The notes under the pieces: model-generated
Databases searched by the model: none
Told to the model about the DNA's origin: nothing
What the model saw: only the letters and a program-made list of their open reading frames with translations
DNA from: Palaemon carinicauda
Taxonomy: Eukaryota; Arthropoda; Malacostraca; Decapoda; Palaemonidae
NCBI RefSeq assembly: GCF_036898095.1
Contig: NC_090751.1
Span: 51,660,948 to 51,724,947, forward strand
Length of the DNA: 64,000 nt
Direction: 5' to 3'
Shown: positions 1 through 11,110 of the stretch, one piece after another
Layout: every line of letters starts with the position of its first letter
Position numbering within the stretch: the first letter of the stretch is position 1
Position numbers and translations under genes: made by a program

Positions 1-1542
1 GAAGGCAAACTGTCCTGGCAGGTTTCCTCTTCCGTTATGGGAGGATATCCTGACACAGCATCCGGTCCTTTATTCTTCAAACCGGAGACATACACTAAGG
101 TGAACCGGTATGCTAATGTTTTCTCTTTCAGGTTGAAAAGTCTTTTGTTACTGACTTCAGTGAGAGAGCGGTCACTAAGAATCCTGAGGAGGGGTTAATG
201 GTCCGTGCCTAAAATGAGGTGGGCGCAACCAAGAATGTAGTATCTCATTCAGTGAAGAGCATACACCACTGCAAGGCCCTCTCCTTCAATGGGGGCATAA
301 CGACACTAGGCTGGAGTTGTAAATCTACTCCCTACCAAACAAAGATTCCAACCATCGGGGCAGCATGATGGGCTTTTAGATGTGCACAGACAATATTTCA
401 GCCTCAAAAGGAATCCAACCCCATCCACACACCAGTTGGTTTGCAGACATGTAGTACGGGAAGGATCAAATAGTCTGACGCCGTCCCTCATTTCTGACAC
501 AATGGCTTCCTTCGACTGTTCAAACAGCTTAAGTTCCTCAGTCCAGGTGAATGTTGTTGATGGTTTGAGGTTTCTGAAAGGTTTCATTTGTTTGGCCACA
601 GTGAACGCATATGCTCCTTGGTTAAGCAGTCCAAACCATGCTCTTGCTCCAAATATATCCTTTGGTGTTGGGAAATTTAAAACAGTTCAAGAATTTCGAG
701 CTTGGTTTGACATTTGTGGCTGTTACCATGAGCCCGGCAAACTCAACTGAATCCTGGGCAAACTGAAATTTTCTCAGGTTAAGGGTGATGCTATTTTGTG
801 AACAGAGATCAAGCCATTCACATGTTAGGAAGAAAGATGCCTCAATTGACTTTGCCCACATACAAGTATCATCAACACATTTCACTTTGTCCGGGAAGCC
901 TGCAATGATGCTGTCAAATCTGAGTGTATACATCACCACTGGGAAGGAATCTTTGTGGTACGACCTTGTACTGGAATCTACCCCCATGGGGTGATGAAGG
1001 TGGTGATGTGTGTGTCCTCTTCACGGACTGGTACCCAGTGATATCCGTTCCATGCATCTGTGACAGACTTTTTAGTGTTCTGAGGGATTCGATCAGCAAG
1101 ATGGAATGGACTACGGATATGGTGGGTCTGTCGTACAGCATCACGGTTCTGTGCCTGTAAGTCGACTGTGCATCTGGGGCTTCCATCAGTTTTAGCTGTG
1201 ACAACTATCCTGGAGCACCATGTGGCAGGTGTGTTTGGACTAACCCGTTCAAGAACTCCAATACTAACATTACCCTCCAAGTCTTCAAGAACTTTGTCCT
1301 GCTAATGTGTGGGCACCAAGGTGGGTTTGTGCACAGCCACAGGTTTGTCTTCTGGGTCAACATGTAGTTGCAAGGGTTCACATTTCATCATGGGGAGGGG
1401 TTGATGCTCTCAGACGTTGAAAGCAGTGTCACCATAATAGTCCAGGAGCCAATCCTTGAATGCTGGCACATCTTCCTCTGTAGCTGTTAGTCCTAGTGGC
1501 AACAACTTTGGTAATGGTGAGGTGCTTGGCCTCATTTGGGGC
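1..1542 (-). pseudogene. Ty3/gypsy pol remnant: reverse transcriptase and RNase H (3' part of element, runs off window)
   Basis: Minus-strand reading of this stretch gives pieces of a Ty3/gypsy polyprotein. Nearest the start (about 980-1280) lies a typical RT N-terminal segment with a 'GSPRCTVDLQAQN' motif and a 'TTFITPWG' motif. About 860-880 encodes 'CVDDT', corresponding to the YxDD catalytic box. About 306-600 encodes the RT-RNase H junction ('TFTWTEELKLFEQSKEAI') and the start of RNase H; RNase H continues in broken frames to the window start ('IEGEGLAVVYAL'). At least three frame changes and several stops show it is dead. Region 1281-1542 fits the protease-RT linker but is poorly conserved. 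It belongs with the protease and gag at 2129-3493; a repeat inserted at 1543 separates them. Integrase, if present, lies beyond the left edge. Confidence 0.85.
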
Positions 1543-2094
1543 AATGAGAGTTATGGGGTCCTTTTACTGGCCAGACAGTACTACATAGGACCCTTCTCTC
1601 TGGTTACGGTTCTTTCCCTTTGCTTACACAGACACCGAATAGTCTGGCCTATTCTTTATAGGTTCTCCTCTGTTCCCATACACCTGACAACACTTAGATT
1701 GCCAAACAATTCTTCACCCAAGGAGTTAACTACTGTACTGTAATTGTTCAGTGGATACTTTCCTCTTGGAAAGGGTAGAAGAAGACTCTTCAGCTATGGT
1801 AAGCAGCTCTTCTAGGAGAAGTTCTAGTCTTTGGTAGTGCCATAGCCTCTGCACCATGGTCTTCCACTGTCTTGGGTTAGAGTTCTCTTGCTTGAGGGTA
1901 CACTCAGCCACACTTCTATCTAGTTTCTCTTCCTCTTATTTTGTTAAAGTTTTTATAGGAAATATTTTAATGTTGTTACTATACTTGAAATATTTTATTT
2001 TTCTTTATTTCCTTTCCTCACTGGGCTATTTTCCCTGCTGGGGCCCCTGGCCTTATAGCATCCTACTTTTCCAACTAGGGTTGTAGCTTAGCAT

Positions 2095-2128
<34 letters not shown>
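1543..2128 (+). mobile_element. Short LINE-derived element (copy A) with (AAT)n tail, inserted in gypsy pol
   Basis: This element has two parts. Positions 1543-1925 match the 5' region of the LINE at 55608-56016: 'CTGGCCAGACAGTACTACAT', the 'TTGTTCAGTGG' block and the 'TTGGGTTAGAG' block appear in the same order. Positions about 1990-2100 match the 3' tail shared with the LINE and the 59.4 kb copy ('CTCACTGGGCTATTTTCCC', 'GGTTGTAGCTTAGC'), followed by (AAT)n to 2127. No coding part lies between. That is the organisation of a short internally deleted element (SIDE) moved by LINE machinery. It interrupts the gypsy pol gene: protease lies on one side and RT on the other, both on the minus strand. 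It is non-coding; small open frames here have no recognisable product. Confidence 0.75.
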
Positions 2129-2764
2129 CAAGCTCTCTAAGGATGAAATAAGGTCGAGCGGTGCTACCTCTGGGAAGTTTGCTGGAGCGACATCCAGCTT
2201 CTCCAGTGCTTCTCTGGATAAGAATGCTTTTTCGATCTTTGAAGACACATATACCAACTGTTTGGCTTAACTAGCAGATCCTGTCTGATCATGGATGCAT
2301 GAGTGAACAATTATACCTCCCTTGATACCCAGGTCCTCCATAATGGTACCTAGCATAGCGAGTTTCACTGGCATGATGTCATTCTCGGTGTAACCCATGG
2401 CCAACAAGACTTGATAGGAATCACCGAGCTCTGGCATCCAGAGTCGGCGACCATAGGAATGGATAGCTTCCTGAGTCTTGAGTTGTCACTGATGGGGTAA
2501 CCAAGCTCTTCCTGGTCTTCAGACATGGGTATCAGGTCAACTATAATTGTGGGATGCGCAATAATGGTGGGCTATCAATAATCGGTTTGAATGCTGTTGG
2601 TCGCTGCTCCCATGAAGACTCAAGCTACACAACTGGTCAAAAGCTAGCAGGTCATCTTCTACCTGACATGCATGACCCTTATCCTTCTCTTTGGATTCCC
2701 AGTGAGATTGCAGTTCTCTTGAATCCTTGCTCTGGGTGCAAAATTTGGACGAGCTGTCCCTATG
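2129..2764 (-). pseudogene. Ty3/gypsy gag-pol junction and protease region remnant
   Basis: Downstream of gag on the minus strand, this part of the polyprotein corresponds to the gag-protease junction and aspartic protease region. At 2140-2257 the reading includes 'MVYVSSKIEKAFLSREALEKL', a segment resembling the protease-RT linker of invertebrate gypsy elements. The intervening sequence is broken by stops, and I cannot place the catalytic DSG/DTG triad with confidence. The next pol part (RT) resumes beyond the insertion at 1543-2128. Assignment rests mainly on position between gag and RT. Confidence 0.55.
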
Positions 2765-3493
2765 TCACCACTTATTGCAAGTTGAACATTTGCTACATGC
2801 CGATACGTAAGGTCCTTTAATGGAGCACTTTGTACATCCTGGGCATCGTTTAACTCTAGTGTTCCTGTCATTGTGCTGACCATAACTTGCTCCACCACCG
2901 CAAGCCCAGCACTTAGCAATCGAGTAGTTGGTTTGTTTGGACCTGTTTGTGAGAGAACCCACACAGTCTCCAACAGCAGCTCTTGTGGCTTTACTCTGTT
3001 CATTCTGAGCTATGAACGATACAATCTCGTCAAGGGTACGATTAGTTTTGAGGTCCCCAAGGAGGCCTGCAAGGATTTCCGGGTCGGCAATTCCACGGAC
3101 AAGATTGTCCTTGATGATCTCATTACTGAAGTCAAAGATGTGTGTGTATCCGGGATGTGTACACCTAGTCGCGAATTGACAAAGTGAGGCCTGACCCCGT
3201 AAGGTTGCGAAGAAGGTTCTGATTCCTGTCCCTGGTGGTTGTATCGTTTTGCTGAGCTTGATCCTGTAAACCCGGATGCTTTCCTCTTTCACTGCGAGCC
3301 GTTTGATGTCAGCTAGGAGATCGGCCTCTTGTGTCCCGGCAACATCACCTAGTAAATCTCTCATCATGTCGCTTCTGAGGTCGTCACTGCAACAGTAGAA
3401 CAGGGCTGTTGAGGCTGTGCATCTGATATGGCCATCCCTGCTTTTTAAGTGGTCCACTGTCTGGTGAATGCTGACCACTGGTCCAAGTGACAT
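2765..3493 (-). CDS. Gypsy Gag-like protein, 242 aa (C-terminal part probably frameshifted)
   Basis: This minus-strand frame encodes a 242-residue protein that begins at ATG 3493. Residues about 1-150 form a helical gag-like region without catalytic motifs ('DVAGTQEADLLADIKRLAVK'). Residues about 190-240 are Cys/His rich ('CWACGG' then 'CPGCTKC'), consistent with the zinc-knuckle or nucleic-acid-binding tail of a Ty3/gypsy Gag. The frame stops just after the Cys cluster; the sequence resumes in another frame toward the protease region, so a frameshift or programmed shift is likely. It is the longest intact piece of this element. The LTR-like segment at 3535-3775 lies just upstream but seems oriented the other way. 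Confidence 0.7.
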   Translation of the reverse strand: MSLGPVVSIHQTVDHLKSRDGHIRCTASTALFYCCSDDLRSDMMRDLLGDVAGTQEADLLADIKRLAVKEESIRVYRIKLSKTIQPPGTGIRTFFATLRGQASLCQFATRCTHPGYTHIFDFSNEIIKDNLVRGIADPEILAGLLGDLKTNRTLDEIVSFIAQNEQSKATRAAVGDCVGSLTNRSKQTNYSIAKCWACGGGASYGQHNDRNTRVKRCPGCTKCSIKGPYVSACSKCSTCNKW

Positions 3494-3534
3494 CCAGAAC
3501 TAAGCTTTGGGGGATCCAGTTTAAGCTTTGAGGG

Positions 3535-3775
3535 GCAGGTGTCATGTGCAGCTTTGCCATGCATTCTTGAGCTATTGCGAGGGCTGCTGCAAATGTGGTG
3601 TCAGTTCAGAGTACAGTATATAAGATGGCTGAACGAGACGGAGCATTGAAGATCTTCACGAGTGACTCTTCAGTCATAGAAAGAAGACACTCTCTTCCTT
3701 GTATAACTTTTTATTTAGTCAAAAGGATGACAGGTGAGTCACCTGGAACACAGGAGATACAAACATAAGTAATAG
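3535..3775 (+). promoter_or_regulatory. LTR-like promoter segment (TATA box and TCAGT-type initiator)
   Basis: A plus-strand TATATAAG lies at 3617-3624, and a gypsy-type initiator TCAGTC lies at 3670-3675. A purine-rich GAGGGGCAGG (3530-3539) that could be a polypurine tract precedes a TGTCATG start near 3540. This arrangement resembles an LTR read rightward. I see no second LTR copy in the window, so boundaries are estimates. Orientation is opposite to the adjacent gag gene and the same as the integrase fragment at 3812, so it may belong to the plus-strand element. A 23 bp direct repeat (ATAAGTAATAGAATATAC type) follows at about 3760-3803. Confidence 0.4.
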
Positions 3776-3811
3776 AATATACAAATATAAGTAATAGAAT
3801 ATACTAAGGTA

Positions 3812-4267
3812 ATGACATATCTATCTAGAACCAGTACTTATCCCGAGCAGTTCTCAGCTACAACCATTCCCACCACACTGAGATTGGCTGTACTACTGAA
3901 GGGTGCTCACCATGTTGACAGTGTCCCGTTGCTGTCAGCAGAAACGAGAGACCCATGGGCTGAAGGACATCCTCAGTACAAACCATTTAAGGAAGGTTCT
4001 CTGGTTCTTAAGAAGGTGCACCAGTTGGGACACCTTCTGTCAAACAAGCTCATCCCTAGGTTTGAGGGGGTATTCCGTGTTACTAAGATACACGAAAATA
4101 AGTCACCTATGAGCTACAGAGACTGCCTGATGGTGAACTGGTAAAAACTCACCATATCCAGTTAAAGGCCTGGCTTAAACCTCCAGTCTATCTTAGGAGA
4201 CACCCTCTGGTATCCGAGGGTCCTGATCCTGTAACTGAAGCTCAGAATAGTCCAGGACTTGCAGATA
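3812..4267 (+). pseudogene. Ty3/gypsy integrase C-terminal fragment (plus strand)
   Basis: The frame from 3812 contains 'PFKEGSLVLKKV' and 'LIPRFEGVFRVTKI'. This is the characteristic C-terminal integrase segment of gypsy-like elements: a phosphate-rich strand, 'GDLVL', then 'PRFxGPF'. The frame stops at 4144, and related sequence continues in other frames up to the Tigger insertion at 4268. The zinc-binding and DDE parts of integrase are not visible upstream, so this is a 5'-truncated fragment. It is on the opposite strand to the gypsy gag/pol at 1-3493, so either two gypsy copies lie head to head here or one has been rearranged. Confidence 0.7.
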
Positions 4268-5660
4268 CAGTGATACCTCGGTAGTCGAACGACTCTAAAT
4301 TCGAAACAAATCGGAGTTCGACCAAAAAATTAGAGTAATTTTTGCTGCGGTGTTCGAACAAAAAAACGTAACTCGAACAGCCGAACGGGTGGCCGAGTGA
4401 GATGAGCGGCCATCTCGGCTACTCTCGCTTGGTCGGGTAGCATCATTTCAAGAGAGCGTCAGTCTGACAACACGTGTTGAGAATTTATTGTGATTTAGTG
4501 CGTTTTATTGGCTTCTTTTGCCGATAATAATGGGCCCCAAGAAAGTTAGTGATAAGGAGAAGGATAAGAGGAAAACAGTGAGAACAACGATCGAGTTGAA
4601 GAAGGAAATTATTGCGAAATACGAGAATGGTGTACGAGTGTCTGATCTAGCCTTACAGTATGGCATGGCGAAGTCGACCATTTCGACCTTTTTGAAAAAT
4701 AAGGAAGTGATAAAAAAAGCTAATGTTGCACAGGGAGTGACAGCAATTAGTAAGCAAAGGCCACAAGTAATTGAGGAAATGGAAAAGTTGCTCCTTATAT
4801 TTATTAAAGAAAAGCAGTTGGCCGGGGAAAGTATAAGTGAAGCTTTCATTTGCGAGAAAGCTCTTCATATCTATGAAGAATTGGTGAAGAAAAGTGCCAG
4901 TACTAGTGAAAGTGATTCGTCATTTACTTTTAAAGCAAGCAGGGGCTGATTCGAGAAATTCTGGAACAGAACTGGTATTCACCGTGTGACTAGGCATGGG
5001 GAGGCAGCCAGTACGGATCAGGAGGCAGCTGAAAAATACATTGGCGAATTCGACCGATAAATTAAGGAACAAAATTTGATCCCGCAGCAAGTCTTCAATT
5101 GTGATGAGACCGGGTTATTTTGGAAGAAAATGCCGGCCAATACCTACATTAATGATAATGTTATGTCTCACTTTTGAAGAATAGTGCAGAAGAGAAAGAA
5201 GCAGCTGACAATTGACATGTTTTTCATAAAAGAAAAGAGAGCTGCTACAACCCAGCCTGATTCCCCTCCAAAGAAGAGAAACAGAAGAGAAAAAACCCCT
5301 GAAGGAGAACTACCCAGCCACATCATGGAAGGGGACTCTCCTTCCAAGCAGTAACCTCCCCCTTCCATCCTCTCCACATCCATTCCTGTATGCCATCGAA
5401 CTGCTGCTCAAAGGTATGTACTGTACAGTAAATGGTTTAAAATTGTTTTATATAGTTTTCCGACCAATTTCGTACACATTTAAATAATTATTGTTGTTTA
5501 GGTACACGTTTTATTAATATTTTGGGCATTTTGGAGTGCGTAAAACGTATAAAAATAAATACCATTATTTCTTATGGGAAAAAAGGTTTCGGTACTCGAA
5601 CAAATTGGAGATCGAACACTGATCCCGAACGGATTATGGTCGAGTACCGAGGTATCACTT
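4268..5660 (+). mobile_element. Tigger/pogo-like DNA transposon, internally deleted, TA target duplication
   Basis: The left end reads CAGTGATACCTCGGTA and the right end is its inverse (TACCGAGGTATCACTT), giving ~20 bp terminal inverted repeats at 4268-4289 and 5639-5660. TA flanks both sides (4266-4267 and 5661-5662), the target duplication of Tc1/mariner-pogo elements. A second, looser inverted similarity (TTCGAAC-type motifs) extends inward. At 1393 bp the element is about half the size of an autonomous Tigger because most of the DDE domain is missing. It lies within gypsy tail sequence, which resumes at 5663. Confidence 0.9.
4518..5177 (+). pseudogene. Tigger transposase remnant: CENP-B-type DNA-binding part and first catalytic Asp only
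   Basis: The intact frame 4518-4949 starts 'MPIIMGPKKVSDKEKDKRK' and carries a CENP-B N-terminal helix-turn-helix: residues about 20-70, with 'ELKKEIIAKYENG', 'SDLALQYGMAKSTISTFLKN'. The start of the second HTH (residues 90-135, 'IKEKQLAGESISEAFI') follows. A TGA stop replaces the expected Trp at 4947, after 'KASRG'. Beyond it the frame reads on through 'RHGEAASTDQEAAEKY', a TAA at ~5059, then 'FNCDETGLFWKKMP', which holds the first catalytic Asp of the DDE domain. Coding similarity then ends, so the rest of the DDE domain is deleted. Known Tigger transposases bind their own TIRs and cut DNA in the nucleus; this copy can at most retain DNA binding. Confidence 0.9.
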
Positions 5661-6715
5661 TATAGTCCAACTTCCTATGAAGTCTCAGAGTTCTTGTTCT
5701 GGTAGTGATAGTGACTCACATGGGGTGGCTGCAATAGTTGCATCATACCTTTTGTCTCGGGATTGTAACTAGTCCCGATGACTAAGAAAAAGTTACTATC
5801 CTACGAGAACTATTACTTAACCTAAGCCCATTCTTAAGGCAGCCAGGATTTATGAGAGGAAAGGAGCACTGGATGCATGGTTATATCACCCAGAAAATTT
5901 CCAACACCCCAATTCTTAGCCTCCTCTTTCTGAGAGAATGGTGTCGTTCATCCTCCAGGTAGTTGGGAATTCTGGGAAGTTTCCAGCAATCCGTTGTTGG
6001 AACCACTTTCTGCTATCACCAAGAGTTCCAGTCCAGACTGGTCAAGACCTGCTAGTTTAGAAAGCTCTGTTTCTGACTCAGCAGTGTCTATTTATCCTGA
6101 TCAAGACTTTCTTAGCTTTTTGCCACCAGATTGTGACGACCAACTGCTACCTGAAAATCCTACCTCTAGTGGATATAGTCAACCATGGTCTAGGTCAAAA
6201 GGTCGGGTTCCTGAACTACCTTTAGTTCAGCCTCAAGTCATGGAGTGGTGGCCTCGTCTCACTGATCAGACAAATACTACAGAGAGGGAACTGTCATCCA
6301 TTACTGAGTGACCTCAGAACTCAAACCCTTTCCGGCATTCTGATGACAGATTGAAACACCGGTCAGAACTTGAGGCTGAAGTGGTACAGTCAGGTGTATC
6401 TAACATGAAACAGAACTTTGCCCTGAGTCATCGCCGGATTTTACTGGCTTTTTATGGTCCTATTCTGAGTCTACGGATTCTGTCTCTGGTTCACATCAGA
6501 GAATTTTGATAACCCGCAAATACCAACTGTTATGCGAGGTTATTGATTGGTTAAGGACACCCCGTTTGTACCTGAAGAGTCACCGGTTTAGCCTGTCTCC
6601 GGTGCTGCAAGAAATTAATATGGCTCGCCAGTAGATTGCTAAATCCCAGCGGATGTCCCGAAACAGAATTTTGAGACTCAGAAGAGAAGAACAACTAAAA
6701 ATCTCCCACTGAATT
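5661..6715 (+). pseudogene. Probable 3' continuation of plus-strand gypsy element
   Basis: After the Tigger the flanking sequence resumes. A frame at 5994-6311 encodes a Ser/Pro-rich 105-residue segment ('DFLSFLPPDCDDQLLPENP') with no recognised domain. Further open pieces in several frames run to about 6715. Position downstream of an integrase C-terminus suggests the pol tail or 3' region of the same retroelement. No LTR could be identified at its end, so the boundary is uncertain. Confidence 0.35.
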
Positions 6716-7390
6716 AATCAATGTATAGAACTTTTTTTTTATAGTTTTATATAGTAATAACTTTTTTATTAGTCCTTTTTGAATCCCAAATTGGGGTAGT
6801 TGAAAGGTTGTGGAACGGAACACCTTACGTGGGGAAAACTGTATGAGTCGCAGTTTGTGTTATTGTTTTATTTATTGTACTGTAAATTTCCCATGACCGT
6901 GACACAGATATATTAGATTTCGTAATTTTTTTGTACTGTAATAGTCCTAAATCAATAAGTTTTGTATTCTTTAAAATTGATTTTGGAATACAATGAATGT
7001 CAGTTTTCTTTTTCCTGGATAGATTCATGACTGTGTATGACTGTAATAATAACTGTGATGTAATGTATCATATGTTATTGGAGCATTGCTGGAAGGGTTG
7101 GGTGATAACCTAAGTTTCAGTTTTTATCGTCCAATCCTAACAGATTTTTTATATCATGAAACTGTCAAATGATGTACCTAATGTAATATGTATAATTGGA
7201 TAAATGGAAGAAATAAATTTCTTTTAGTTGATCATCCTGACTTTCTATAGAAATTTTAATTTTGTAATGTAAAATATATTCACTTGAAATGTACAGAGTT
7301 GGTGTAGGGCATAGTTGCTTACCATGAGGAATTTTGAGATGGACTGAAGATTTAGTGGGGGATGAATGTGGAAAAATACATAGGAAAAAT
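6716..7390. other. AT-rich spacer, nothing recognised
   Basis: The stretch has poly(T) runs and no convincing coding frame, repeat end or RNA gene. It separates the gypsy/Tigger block from the first DIRS terminal repeat. Confidence 0.6.
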
Positions 7391-7610
7391 ATAACAAATT
7401 TTCAAGTAATTTGTATTTTTCCTAGTACAGTATACAAACCTGGAGCTATTTATAGGGATATACTTTCGGCATAGCTGAAAGACAAGCCATGATAATCTTA
7501 GTGAGGGATAACTACACCATCAACTAGTTAGCAGGGGGGGGGGTTAACTGGTTACCCCGCTCACTCACACCTCTCGGCTGAGTAACCACTTTGCTTTATG
7601 GCACGACTTC
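7391..7610. repeat. DIRS copy 1 left inverted terminal repeat
   Basis: It begins ATAACAAATT, then carries 'CTATTTATAGGGATATACTT' and a G-run (7535-7545). The inverse lies at about 29930-30093. Confidence 0.8.
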
Positions 7611-7636
7611 TCAGGGGACAGGGTGGCGGGCCAATT

Positions 7637-7733
7637 TGTATAAATAGCTCCAAGATCGTATACTAGGAAAAATACAAATTACTTACAAATTTGTAATTTG
7701 TTCCGGCGTAGATACAACCCTCCGCTATTTATA
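7637..7733. repeat. DIRS copy 1 internal complementary region
   Basis: The first half is the reverse complement of the element's left tip. The second half (TTTGTTCCGGCGTAGATACA) is the reverse complement of its right tip. This reproduces a circle junction, the diagnostic DIRS feature. Confidence 0.8.
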
Positions 7734-8031
7734 GGGGTGACTTACTCTTCGGAGAGAGGAAGTCCTGACCAACTGGCTATGGTCATAACCTGGGGTCCTC
7801 TCTATTTCGATCTGTGATCGATAGTAGAAGGGACCCTACCCTCGCTAAAATCAAGTGCCAATATCAGGTAATGCACTGATAGCGACCTGTATAAACTTGT
7901 GTGTGAGTGGAACTAACAGTGTGGCTTGTCTTTAACATAGGAACAAGTACAAAACCAATTGTTCTTAAGACTTACCCAATACCATCCTCAAAAAGGTATT
8001 GGGAACGTAATAAAGTATTATTATATACTTA

Positions 8032-8767
8032 TAGTCCATGGGAAATAGCTTTTTAGGTCAAACAAATTGCAATATTTTGTTTCATTGCATGAACATGTTA
8101 TATGGACTCTTGGGAACACCATATTCAAAATGGGACAAATTTGGCCATTTTGAAGTTGTGAAAATCACACTTTTAACGTTTTTGGAGGGTACATTTTCCA
8201 TATTTTTCCCGTTTTTCTCCAAAACGGTTCATCGGAGAGGTAAGAGGTATTGGTACAAAAAAGATAGAAAATTAAATTCTACACATGTTTATTTCCATAA
8301 GTATTTACCCTAAAATTGAAAGTTTTTGCGCAAAAAAGCCTGGAATTGGAATACACACATTTTGGAGAAACTGAAAAAATAGACTTTGTACTCACATTTA
8401 CCTAGATATCTCTTATACTACTAACTTTACGGTAAAATGTAATGGAATTGCTCCTTTGAAGTGAAGAATTTTCTTTATTTTGTCGTATTTACATTCCATT
8501 ATATCTTGATATTTTGCAAAAGAAACACACACACACACACACAAATAGACATAATTCTAATTCATGCAAAACAGATGAAAATAGAAAGTTCAGTAAAACA
8601 AATTGCAATAGTTTATTCTATGCACGAATGTGTCATTTGGACTCTTTGGAACATCACAGTAAATAATATGACAAATTCGTCCATTTTGAATTTGAGTAAT
8701 TCCATATTCAAAATGGCGACCGTTCTCACTGTTTGAACTGACGTATCTTCTTAAATTTCCACTTTTT
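8032..8767 (+). repeat. Left ~735 bp terminal inverted repeat of the PIN-nuclease element
   Basis: It matches 11880-12616 inverted along its whole length, with scattered mismatches and an (AC)n run at 8526-8543. It contains two diverged direct copies of a ~95 bp module (about 8060-8160 and 8592-8695), both with AACAAATTGCAATA, a 'TGGACTCTTxGGAACA' core and CCATTTTGAA. Confidence 0.85.
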
Positions 8768-10703
8768 AACGCCTGCATGGCCGATGACAGAGCAGTATCG
8801 TCCATTGTCCATGATGACATCAGAGAACATCTTGATACCCTTTGGAAGATTTCATTTCCTTATAGATGTAACAGGCCAGGATGGTCCGGCTTTATGCACA
8901 CCATTACCCGAGGTAGCCATTTAGGAAAAGCATCCTTCCACTTCTTACCAATGGTTGACTTGGATCCAAACAATTTAAAGCTGTATCTTTACTACCCTGG
9001 TGTTTGTAAATGACGAGTGCATGAAATACAACGTATAGCCTGTCATCACATTTGATCAACCCTTGTGGCTCAAGGCAAGGCATATCATCAGCCATGAAAA
9101 CCAACTCAAACATATTGTTCTCATCCTCGGGCTATTCCATACCTTAATGAGCTTCCTAGGCACTATGGGTCACATCATGAAAGATAGTGGACTAAGAACA
9201 CTACTGGAGCTTGTGTATGGGCCCAACACTGTCAACCATATGCTGACTGGAAAGGCGTATGAGTGAGCAGTACGTGGCCACTTCCTAGTTGATGCTGCTT
9301 TGAATGTATCAGTGATCAAGAAAGCATCAGATCATGAGGCCACTCAGAATTCAATAGATGGAGCATTACAGAAGTTTGACAAAGTTCTTCGATCAACAGA
9401 AACAGAAGTGGAAGCTAAAGACCAGGACATATTGGCAGTTGAAGAGAGGCTCAGAGATATTCAGGATCAGCTACAACAGAGCCCAAATGGAAAATTATGA
9501 GTTCAGTACATGGAGATGATGGATATCCTGAGATCTGCACTCAGAGGTCAAAGAACCAGCCAACCAACAATGTACTTCAGGGCACTACAAAGACTGCTTC
9601 AATTTTTTGCTGCCTCTGGACACAATAACTACACAAAATCAGCACATCTATTCCTCCAGGACATGGTGGACCTACAGAAAACGAATGAGAAACTCTATGA
9701 CCAACTTATTGAGTCTGGTTTGTTTTTCATTAGGAGATCGGACAGATACTGGGCTGGGTTAGCACCAGATCTTGTTATTGAGCAGGTGTTAATGAAATCC
9801 ATAAAGTCAACAGAGGCTAAACACATGGACGAGGTATGGATGAAATTCAATGAACAAGATGGTTACAAGCCATGCCAGTCTTTGCTCAGATAAGTGATGA
9901 AGTAGAGTGTCCCGGAGACGACTGGCTCTGAAAGAAACAAAGACTTGACTGAATCCAGAAGGATGAGAGATCAGGAGGATACTTCAAAGATTTTCCAGTA
10001 CCTAGAACAAAATAGTCCTTTCACAGAAAATGAGTATTTGTACAACATTATTTCAGGATTATCCGCACCACAGTCAAATGCTCACCTTGCCAAAGATTTT
10101 GGGAACAATATAATCAAAATGATGGAAGACCAAAATGCAGCAAACTATATCTTCAGAAAGAAACACCAAATCAAGACAATGGGTCAGAAGATAGTAACAG
10201 ATGGAGTTGAAGTGCAGGTAGATCCTCAAGCTCTATTTCAGCGGTTACTTGTGATAGCCAGTAATGCTGAAATCAGCTTAAGTGAAATCATGAGGTTTGT
10301 GCTCTCTGTATACCCACCATCACTGTCCACAAGCAATGGACTTCCTCGAAGTGCCACCAAATCTCAGCTTGCAGATGCCATAGCAAAATCCACTATAAGT
10401 CAAGCTGAGTCAATCCCTGATGCTGAATGTTCTGTTTTTGATGGTGGATCCTTGCCTCAATGCATCAAATGGACTGCAGGAGAAACATATGAAGATACTG
10501 CATCCAAATATGTTGTTCTTGTCAAGAGAAATAGCTATCCTATTGTTGTCTTCGATGGATATAGCAATACTGCATCGACAAAATATGTGACTCATCAAAA
10601 GCGTGCTAGGGGCTTAAATGTTGCCCCAGATGTTCACTTGACACGCACTAAAGTCTTTACCTTTGGAACTAAGGAGGCATTTCTAGTAAACCATAAAAAC
10701 TAA

Positions 10704-11110
10704 CAGATTTATCAACTTTCTGTCTGAAACTCTGAAGGAGCATGGTGTATCTACAAAGCATGCAGAGGGAGATGCAGATTTTCTAATAGTGCAAGAGGCA
10801 GTTAACATGGCAGTTAGCAAGGTAACATACGTTATAGCAGAGGATACTGACATTTTGGTGCTTCTCTGTCATCACATGAAGTCTACCAGTCCGCCCCTGT
10901 TCATAGTATCACAGAAATCCAATATGAAGCATCCCATTTGGAACATTGGAGAAATCAGTGCACGATTCGGTGAAGAATGCTGCAGGTGTTTGCCATTTAT
11001 GCATGCTCTGTGTGGATGTGACACCACGTCAAGGTTAAACAAAATAGGAAAGGGAGCTGTACTGAAAAAAACAGTGTTCTCTGCGAGTGTGCTGTGCCAT
11101 TCTTGTCTCC
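10704..11110 (+). pseudogene. PIN/XPG-like nuclease core of the same protein
   Basis: The reading frame contains 'HAEGDADFLIVQEAV' (about 10760-10800), 'VIAEDTDILVLLCHH' (about 10834-10876) and 'FMHALCGCDTTSRLNKIGKG' (about 10998-11056). Glu/Asp clusters of this kind bind two metal ions in FEN1/XPG-family nucleases, and the Gly-x-Gly after the third motif resembles their DNA-binding helix-turn. A frame change near 11100 leads to the tail. Spacing is compact (~100 residues), as in PIN domains. All key acidic residues remain even though the surrounding gene is broken. Confidence 0.65.
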
